DNA of 64,000 nt from positions 37,173 to 101,172 of the forward strand of contig JAUCBJ010008204.1 of NCBI GenBank assembly GCA_032718475.1, given 5' to 3'. This DNA is from Nemertoderma westbladi (taxonomy: Eukaryota > Xenacoelomorpha > Nemertodermatida > Nemertodermatidae). Each line of letters starts with the position of its first letter. Within the stretch, counting starts at the first letter, position 1. Both the position numbers and the translations under genes were made by a program. The notes under the pieces were generated by a model. The model was not told where the DNA came from. It saw only the letters and a list, made by a program, of their open reading frames with translations, and did no database searches. This document shows, piece after piece, positions 56,454 to 64,000 of the stretch.

Positions 56454-58115
56454 ATGGAACCCGAGCAAAGACGTCCATCCAACCATGTGGACATCCCCCC
56501 GTTCAGTAGAGTCTTTGTTACCTGTTCCCGCGATTGCAAGGAGGAACAGATTCGTGCGGCTTTCTCTCCTTACGGGAGCATCACCGACATATGGATACCG
56601 AAAGATAAAGTAACTAAGGAACCAAAAGGAATCGTTTATGTTAAATATGAGAAAGCTTCTCAGGCCGCTAAATCTTTAGAAGAGTTGAGCGGTAAAACCA
56701 TCGAAGGTTCTAGTAAACCAGTTAAAGTAACGATCGCCCAAAGTAAATCCTCTAAGTCAACAGAACAATTTAACGAATCGGAAAGAATGACTCGATTATT
56801 TGTGATGGTTCCTAAGGAAACCTCAATAGAGGATTTAGAAAGCAGTTTCTCTCAATTTGGCGATATAGAAAATGCCAAGATGATAAAAGATCGCGTTACA
56901 AAGAAGAACAAAGGTTGCGCATTCGTGAAATTTTATAAAGCATCTCAGGCTGCTCGGGCAATGGAAGAGTGCAATAGTAGTTACAAGGCAGTTTTTGCCG
57001 AACCTCAGGTCAGTAAATGGGCTAAAGACCTCCAGGACATATCGAAACCCTTCTTCGACAACGGTTTCTATCAGCAACCGTTAATGATACCAGACCAGTT
57101 ACATAACTCAGGATTAAACACTAGACTCTATGTGGTGTGCAGCAATAAATCAACTCAGGATCAACTGACACGTTTATTCGATTTGGTACCGGGATTCGTA
57201 TCCCTGGTTCTACGAAGTAAATCCGATGGCGACGGAAAGACGAGATCCTTCGCTTACGTCCAGTACGATAACTACGCGGCCGCGATCTACGCCAAAGAGA
57301 AACTCAATATGTTCGAGTTTCCAACCGGTTTCAGGTTGACCGTAAAGTTTGCCGAGGATAGGGATGGACAATGGGGCGGTGGGGGGCAGCTAAGGACTGA
57401 TGGCGCCGCGTACAGCGGGGGCTACCACTACGGGGGGGCAGATAGGGGTTTCGTGGGGGCAGATAGGGCTTACGGGGGTACAGATAATGGTTACGGGGAT
57501 GCGTACAGGGCTTACAGCGGGGCAGATACGGGGCATGGGGGATCAGATAGGGGGCACAGGGGGACAGGCAGGGGTTACGGGGGCTCCGCAGGGCAGGGCA
57601 CCTTGGACATGCATACTGAACTTAACAGTCTAAGGGATCAGGTTTCCCATCTAGTAAACACCCTTGGAGCTGCGAATCTCGGTAACAACGGTATGGGAGT
57701 AGGGGGCTCGCAGGGTCCCCGAGGAGCTGGTTACTCCCAGTACGGCTACTCCCAACCTCCTTACAGAGCCGCAGACGACTCCCCTATGCTATACGGTATG
57801 GATTTGGGTCCACGACAGAAATTGGCTCTACTTTCGTCGGAATCCGAAGAACGTCTGTTCGTTTCTTTCCATCCCGCCGCGCCGGCTCAATCAGTTCTCG
57901 AAGATATATTCTGTCGTTTCGGTAACCTCATTGCGGTTAGTATAATGAGAGGAAAGAATTGCGGCTACATTCAGTTTGCTTCAAAGGAGTCTGCAGTTAA
58001 TGCTGTGGCTATGTTAAACGGGAAAAACCTCTGTGGTGTTCAGTATAAAGTTATTGTAGCGGATCCGCCTTCAGAAGCTAGAAAGAGGATAAAAGCGACT
58101 GACTCCAATGTATAA
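56454..58115 (+). CDS. RBM45: RNA-binding motif protein 45 (copy 2)
   Basis: Single-exon paralog of the gene at 46585, 553 codons, with the same four RRMs (SRVFVTCSRDCKEEQIRAAF; TRLFVMVPKETSIEDLESSF; TRLYVVCSNKSTQDQLTRLF; VLEDIFCRFGNLIAVSIMRG). The linker differs: here it has repeats of the type G-G-x-D-R-x-Y/H (about 318-385), rich in Gly, Tyr, Asp and Arg, instead of Gln/Ser. RRM1 and RRM2 differ from copy 1 at many silent and non-silent sites, but RRM3 and RRM4 are nearly identical at DNA level. The C-terminus EARKRIKATDSNV is shorter. If the missing 5' exons of beta-mannosidase are to the right, this copy too is nested in one of its introns. Confidence 0.92.
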   Translation: MEPEQRRPSNHVDIPPFSRVFVTCSRDCKEEQIRAAFSPYGSITDIWIPKDKVTKEPKGIVYVKYEKASQAAKSLEELSGKTIEGSSKPVKVTIAQSKSSKSTEQFNESERMTRLFVMVPKETSIEDLESSFSQFGDIENAKMIKDRVTKKNKGCAFVKFYKASQAARAMEECNSSYKAVFAEPQVSKWAKDLQDISKPFFDNGFYQQPLMIPDQLHNSGLNTRLYVVCSNKSTQDQLTRLFDLVPGFVSLVLRSKSDGDGKTRSFAYVQYDNYAAAIYAKEKLNMFEFPTGFRLTVKFAEDRDGQWGGGGQLRTDGAAYSGGYHYGGADRGFVGADRAYGGTDNGYGDAYRAYSGADTGHGGSDRGHRGTGRGYGGSAGQGTLDMHTELNSLRDQVSHLVNTLGAANLGNNGMGVGGSQGPRGAGYSQYGYSQPPYRAADDSPMLYGMDLGPRQKLALLSSESEERLFVSFHPAAPAQSVLEDIFCRFGNLIAVSIMRGKNCGYIQFASKESAVNAVAMLNGKNLCGVQYKVIVADPPSEARKRIKATDSNV

Positions 58116-59610
58116 CGAACTATCGGTAACTATATGTACAGGCGACCGTCGGTTGATCTACTGATTATTTAACCGTTAACTGTAACCGCCAACTTTATTT
58201 TACATGAACAGCACTCTCGTTATAACTTTATTTACTGATCACTCTCACTGCTTTTTTTTCGTTTATGACAACGTCCCATAAAAACCTGACTTTTTCATAA
58301 ATCCTGTCTTATTTACACGTCTTTTTAATACCTTTTCACTGCTTACTGAAACGCTAAATAAATACATTTTATTAAACAAAAAAAAATACGTTTTTATGTT
58401 CGTTTTAATTCCTTTGCCGTTCGAATTCTCGGGTTGATTATTGCAGCTAATATGAATAAAATGACTGATTTATTGCATGGCAAAACATGGACATTTTCCA
58501 ACGATTCTCTCGGACATTTATGGAGCGAAAAATATGTATTTCTTTCACATACCGGTACAATAATAAAAAAAAATTTAAGTTAAGGAACTCAAAACTAATT
58601 CGAAATGCAACCGAACCAATTTATTTTTATTCTACATTATCTTTAGTAATACTCGGAAAACTTGTAGAAAATATATATATATTGCGGATCACTTTCAATT
58701 TCGTGTTTTTTTTTCTTAGCAACACCAACACGCGCCCCAAATGTGGTGCAAATATACTAATAAAGTATTCAACTAACAAGGAAATCATCAATTAATAGCT
58801 GATTTATGTATATATATAATAATTAATATAAACCAAAATTAATAAATAAACTTCACCTATAATTATAAAGCGACACCATTTATAGTATGTCAAATATATT
58901 CTCTAACATTTGTCAAAATTATTAAATGTCGTAGCAGTTAAATTGTATATCACTAATTATTCCCTACGTTACCTTTTATTGGCTTCGCAAACTAAATATA
59001 TTTATAGACTTTTTCCGTGCATTAATTAAAGTAATTATTAAAATTAGTAAATTTATTATTAATTATTAAAAGTAATTTGGAATCCATAAAATGTCTTGAA
59101 TTTTTTACGAATTTATTTTGCTTTTTTTATGCTATATTGATTGACTGGAATATTAAGTATTAAATAAGTATGAATTATTCGTAGGCTTAATAAATAAATA
59201 TTTTGTTTTTATGGGACGTCTAGTTAGATTTGAATGTTATATTATTTACTATCCGTTTTATTGACTAATTTAACGAAACTGCATAACAAACTAACACTGG
59301 ACAAATGAAAATCAATGAATTGAATAATTAACTTCTGGTAATGTATATATTAATATTATAATATTTAATATTATTATATTGTTGATAAGAAATTAATGGT
59401 ACCGGTAGTGCTACGTTGATTATTTTATATATAAGAATGACTGCGTCTAGTAACTATAGATTGATATCAAGGTAATTTAAGGTCAATGATGTTTATTGGT
59501 TATTTTAACTACGTTAAGATCTTTGAGACAATTAATTATGCGCTTTTGATTATTTATTTCTTATTAATTGGACTGTCAAAGTGGATAAATTTATTGATTT
59601 GAATTGGCCA
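58116..59610. other. AT-rich spacer
   Basis: Very AT-rich; likely the 3' UTR of RBM45 copy 2 (AATAAA near 58357), then intergenic or intronic DNA. No gene is seen. Confidence 0.45.
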
Positions 59611-59616
59611 CACATT

Positions 59617-62295
59617 TTAAAAACCACAAGCACTCGCGTTGGAACCACAAGCACTCGCGTAGGAACCACAAGCACTCGCGTTGGAACCACAAGCACTCGC
59701 GTTGGAACCACAAGCACTCGCGTTGGAACCACAAGCACTCGCGTAGGAACCACAAGCACTCGCGTTGGAACCACAAGCACTCGCGTAGGAACCACAAGCA
59801 CTCGCGTAGGAACCACAAGCACTCGCGAAGGAACCACAAGCACTCGCGTAGGAACCACAAGCACTCGCGTAGGAACCACAAGCACTCGCGTAGGAACCAC
59901 AAGCACTCGCGTAGGAACCACAAGCACTCGCGTAGGAACCACAAGCACTCGCGTAGGAACCACAAGCACTCGCGTAGGAACCACAAGCACTCGCGTAGGA
60001 ACCACAAGCACTCGCGTAGGAACCACAAGCACTCGCGTAGGAACCACAAGCACTCGCGTAGGAACCACAAGCACTCGCGTAGGAACCACAAGCACTCGCG
60101 TAGGAACCACAAGCACTCGCGTAGGAACCACAAGCACTCGCGTAGGAACCACAAGCACTCGCGTAGGAACCACAAGCACTCGCGTAGGAACCACAAGCAC
60201 TCGCGTAGGAACCACAAGCACTCGCGTAGGAACCACAGCACTTGCGTAGGAACCACAAGCACTCGCGTAGGAACCACAGCACTTGCGTAGGAACCACAAG
60301 CACTCGTGTAGGAACCACAAGCACTCGCGTAGGAACCACAAGCACTCGCGTAGGAACCACAGCACTTGCGTAGGAACCACAAGCACTCGCGTAGGAACCA
60401 CAAGCACTCGCGTAGGAACCACAGCACTTGCGTAGGAACCACAAGCATTCGCGTAGAAACCACAAGCACTCGCGTAGGAACCACAAGCACTCGCGTAGGA
60501 ACCACAAGCACTCGCGTAGGAACCACAAGCACTCGCGCTGGAACCACAAGCACTCGCGCTGGAACCACAAGCACTCGCGTAGGAACCACAGCACTCGCGT
60601 AGGAACCACAAGCACTTGCGTAGGAACCACAAGCACTCGCGTTGGAACCACAAGCACTCGTGTAGGAACCACAAGCACTCGCGTAGAAACCACAAGCACT
60701 CGCGTAGAAACCACAAGCACTCGCGTAGAAACCACAAGCACTCGCGTAGGAACCACAAGCACTCGCGTAGAAACCACAAGCACTCGCGTAGAAACCACAA
60801 GCACTCGCGTAGGAACCACAAGCACTCGCGTAGGAACCACAGCACTCGCGTAGGAACCACAAGCACTCGCGTAGAAACCACAAGCACTCGCGTAGAAACC
60901 ACAAGCACTCGCGTAGAAACCACAAGCACTCGCGTAGAAACCACAAGCACTCGCGTAGAAACCACAAGCACTCGCGTAGGAACCACAAGCACTCGCGTAG
61001 GAACCACAGCACTTGCGTAGTAACCAGAAGCACTCACATAAGAACCACAAGCACTCGCGTAGGAACCACAAGCACTCGCGTAGGAAACACAAGCACTCAC
61101 GTAGGAACCACAAGCACTCGCGTAGGAACCACAAGCACTCGCGTAGAATCCACAAGCACTCGCGTAGAAACCACAGCACTTGCGTAGTAACCAGAAGCAC
61201 TCGCGTAGGAACCACAAGCACTCGTGTAGGAAACACAAGCACTCGTGTAGGAACCACAGCACTTGCGTAGTAACCAGAAGCACTCGCATAAGAACCACAA
61301 GCACTCGCGTAGGAACCACAAGCACTCTCGTAGAAATTACAAGCACCCACGTAGGAACCACAAGCACTCATGTAGGAACCACAGCACTCGCGTAGGAACC
61401 ACAAGCACTCGCGTAGGAACCACAAGCACTCATGTAGGAACCACAGCACTCGCGTAGTAACCAGAAGCACTCGCATAAGAACCACAAGCACTCGCGTAGG
61501 AACCACAAGCACTCGCGTAGAAATTACAAGCACTCACGTAGGAACCACAAGCACTCATGTAGGAACCACAGCACTCGCGTAGGAACCACAAGCACTCGCG
61601 TAGGAACCACAAGCACTCGTGTAGGAACCACAAGCACTCACGTAGGAACCACAAGCACTCGCGTAGAAACCACAAGCACTCACGTAAGAATCACTAGCAC
61701 TCACGTAGGAACCACAGGAACTCGCGTAGGAACCACTAGCACTCACGTAGGAACCACAGGAACTCGCGTAGGAACCACTAGCACTCACGTAGGAACCACA
61801 AGCACTCGCGTAGGAACCACAAGCACTCGCGTAGGAACCACAAGCACTCGCGTAGAAACCACAAGCACTCACGTAAGAATCACTAGCACTCACGTAGGAA
61901 CCACAGGAACTCGCGTAGGAACCACTAGCACTCACGTAGGAACCACAGGAACTCGCGTAGGAACCACAGCACTCGCGTAGGAACCACAAGCACTCGCGTA
62001 GGAACCACAAGCACTCGTGTAGGAACCACAAGCACTCACGTAGGAACCACAAGCACTCGCGTAGAAACCACAAGCACTCACGTAAGAATCACTAGCACTC
62101 ACGTAGGAACCACAGGAACTCGCGTAGGAACCAATAGCACTCACGTAGGAACCACAGGAACTCGCGTAGGAACCACTAGCACTCACGTAGGAACCACAAG
62201 CACTCGCGTAGGAACCACAAGCACTCACGTAGGAACCACAAGCACTCGTGTAGGAACCACAAGCACTCACGTAGGAACCACAGGAACTCACGTAG
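59617..62295. repeat. 21-bp satellite array, about 127 units
   Basis: The unit is CACTCGCGTAGGAACCACAAG, 21 bp with scattered changes. Shortened 20-bp units (ACCACAGCACTTGCG, one A lost) occur at intervals. The left 600 bp is nearly uniform; the right part is more diverged and forms larger repeats, for example blocks marked by TAAGAATCACTAGCACTC at 61686, 61875 and 62084 (spacings 189 and 209 bp) and by TAACCAGAAGCACTC at 61021, 61188, 61271 and 61458. All six frames are long and open because 21 is a multiple of three and the unit lacks stops. The 20-bp units shift the frame repeatedly, so no reading frame is preserved across the array and coding is unlikely. Confidence 0.95.
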
Positions 62296-62760
62296 ATTGT
62301 TTTTCATTAATGATTTTCTCGGTCTCGGTGCTGCAAGTCACCTCGATGATTGCCGTTGGAATTTGTACCCACGGGTAAATAATTGTTGCCATATGAGTGC
62401 CAAAAATTGGTGGATTAGATGGCAGTCGCTGCTATTAACTGATGTACAAGTCGCGGCGACCACGAGTAAATGTTTACGTTTTTGCAAATGATTTACTAAA
62501 GTTGGATGGGATATTTTATTATGAATTTTGTTGAATGGCAGAGATCTTTTGATTCCGGATTTAAGCCAATTATGGGAATCCAAAAATTGAGCAAATTTAT
62601 AAAAAAAAACGATATCACCAGGTTGCACAGATGCACACACTGTTTAGGGGAAGCACTACTAAAATTAATACGCGGAATTGTCACTCGTCAAAAAATCTTC
62701 AGATTTGTATTATTGTACAAGTTCTTGGTATTCCAATAATTATTATCTATACGACGACGC
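62296..62760. other. Spacer 3' of the methyltransferase
   Basis: Likely includes the 3' UTR of the minus-strand methyltransferase. Short overlapping frames on both strands show no family. Confidence 0.4.
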
Positions 62761-62762
62761 TA

Positions 62763-63578
62763 TTAATTGTTTTGTTTGTTCCCATGAAAACAACTCCATC
62801 TCCATTGTCCAATACGTATTAATTCCAGCATCCTCTCGAAGTCATTTACTAATATTTTATAATCGGACTGCGTTAGACCAAAATCTAGGAAGCACTGGCT
62901 ATTTCCCAACAACCATTCGTAATTTCTTTTAACTGCTTCTTCAATGCGTTGTGACCAATCGAGGCTAATTACATTTGGAAATCCGGCCTTTCTAAATAAT
63001 TTCGCGTATTCGGCAAGGTGCGGCACTTTTCCGTATCCCCTCTTGTTGTGCTCCTCTTTAAGAGCATCGGATTGCTTTGCTTCTTCAATAGCAGTGAAGT
63101 CAGTTAAACAGAAAGCCCCACCTGGCTTCAACCATTTCAATATGTTATTAAGTGCTTCCTGTTTCTGATCTGTGTTCCAAAATATCAGTGCGTTATATGA
63201 AAAAACAGCATCAAACGAATCAGCTGCAAAGTCAGATTCTATCACATTTCCCAGTTGGAATTTAACGCTACCTTGTAAGTTTTTATCCATACCACGCTCA
63301 ATGGCTAATTCGTAGGAATCCTTTGCAATCTCTATTCCCAGAACATCGACCATGTGTGTATCAGCCATGTAGAAAGCCGGCCCTCCGGTACAACTTCCTA
63401 TGTCTAACACACGCCATCCTTTCTGTAATCCCAACAGCTCCACTGCTGGTTTAGTGGTCTCTAGACCACCTGGACTCATAAATCCGTGACCAAAAACTTT
63501 CTCCCACATCGTTATGTGGTCTTTGTTAAAACGCTCTTCTTCCAAGAACCTTTGCTTATCATCATCTCTGAATGTCAT
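62763..63578 (-). CDS. Phosphoethanolamine N-methyltransferase-like protein
   Basis: Single-exon gene, 271 codons. The N-terminal WEKVFGHGFMSPGGLETTK is the signature of the PMT family of plants, nematodes and Plasmodium. SAM-binding motif I is VLDIGSCTGGPAFYMA (about residues 58-73), followed by GIEIAKDSYELA, the post-I acidic strand, and WLKPGGAFCLTDF. Such enzymes methylate phosphoethanolamine toward phosphocholine; single-domain forms of about 266 residues exist in Plasmodium. Motif I here has S-C-T-G-G where many relatives have C-G-I-G-G, but the glycines needed for the loop are kept. The substrate cannot be proven from the sequence; another small-molecule methyltransferase is possible. 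The first ATG, at 63578, gives MTFRDDDKQRFLEEERF. Confidence 0.82.
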   Translation of the reverse strand: MTFRDDDKQRFLEEERFNKDHITMWEKVFGHGFMSPGGLETTKPAVELLGLQKGWRVLDIGSCTGGPAFYMADTHMVDVLGIEIAKDSYELAIERGMDKNLQGSVKFQLGNVIESDFAADSFDAVFSYNALIFWNTDQKQEALNNILKWLKPGGAFCLTDFTAIEEAKQSDALKEEHNKRGYGKVPHLAEYAKLFRKAGFPNVISLDWSQRIEEAVKRNYEWLLGNSQCFLDFGLTQSDYKILVNDFERMLELIRIGQWRWSCFHGNKQNN

Positions 63579-64000
63579 TATCTCATCCCTTGTTGAGGCT
63601 TCTTTTCAAAGTTCAAAGCGACGCACAATTAGCTTATTAGCTTACTGTAGATGCAAACAAGGTCTGTTCAATAGAGCCAACTAAATAATGAATTATTTTA
63701 TTTTTTATGTGTTTTTTCAGTGAAAGTAGAATAGATACAGTAAGTGAACCAATTTAACTGTCTGTAACGGTCTGTGTGTTTAATTAATTCCCCATTATTA
63801 GCTAAAGAGATTATTATTAGCGGTTAACCGTTTAATTGACATCACATAGGCCGTACTGTAGGTATTCCCTCCAGGAAAAGGTGGCAATGTATGCATAACC
63901 TTTGAATCACCTATTAGGCTTACTCTAGCCAGAATAAGGAAGTGGCGCAAGCGAGTTTGTGATGGTGAAAAATGATCTCCAGCGCATTTATCGCCAAATA
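63579..64000. other. 5' flank of the methyltransferase gene
   Basis: Presumed promoter region on the minus strand. No other feature is seen before the window ends. Confidence 0.4.

Noticed and set aside
59550-61533. Several 480-638 codon frames on both strands
   Set aside because: They arise because the 21-bp satellite has no stop in any frame; 20-bp units shift the frame and nothing suggests coding.

Overview
The window is nuclear DNA from an animal: AT-rich, intron-bearing in part, and dense with repeats. The genes are animal housekeeping genes (Y-box protein, RPL23A, SAC3D1, UBA6, MED28, TMEM120, beta-mannosidase, RBM45, a phosphoethanolamine-methyltransferase-like enzyme). UBA6 is known from vertebrates and sea urchin but is missing from fly and nematode. 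Together with tRNA-derived SINEs, LINEs ending in (ATT)n, many TAGGCCTA and ACCGGT words and long poly-G/poly-C runs, this points to a marine invertebrate, perhaps a non-vertebrate deuterostome. The species cannot be named from the sequence.

Layout. 1-10 kb: intron-free Y-box (+) and RPL23A (+) genes, a decayed mariner with both TIRs and TA target sites, SINE and LINE scraps. 10-22 kb: SAC3D1 (-), UBA6 (-) and MED28 (-), each in one exon, with a LINE fragment and low-complexity DNA between. 22-25.8 kb: a SINE-bearing duplicated repeat, a LINE ORF1 relic and a foldback cluster of GAACTTAGATC motifs. 25.8-31 kb: a complete six-exon TMEM120 gene whose introns hold MITEs, a 17-bp tandem repeat and LINE pieces. 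31-37 kb: a MITE with CCCAGTA motifs, then a 3.3-kb inverted-repeat element that carries a 1.5-kb array of 10-bp units and a second, nested transposon. 37.5-55.9 kb: the last two exons of beta-mannosidase (-), separated by a 17-kb intron that contains a complete RBM45 gene (+), two more foldback elements, a LINE flanked by a 68-bp target duplication, and a 34-bp satellite. 56.4-58.1 kb: a second RBM45 copy (+). 59.6-62.3 kb: a 21-bp satellite open in all frames. 62.8-63.6 kb: a methyltransferase gene (-).

The genes do not form an operon or pathway. They are independent housekeeping genes set in repeats. The strongest unusual features are (a) a recurring architecture of inverted-repeat elements whose arms are filled with short motif arrays, several with clean target-site duplications; (b) a hairpin-forming repeat of about 55 bp found some 17 times; (c) intron-free copies of genes that normally have many introns; and (d) two RBM45 paralogs with patchy near-identity that suggests gene conversion.
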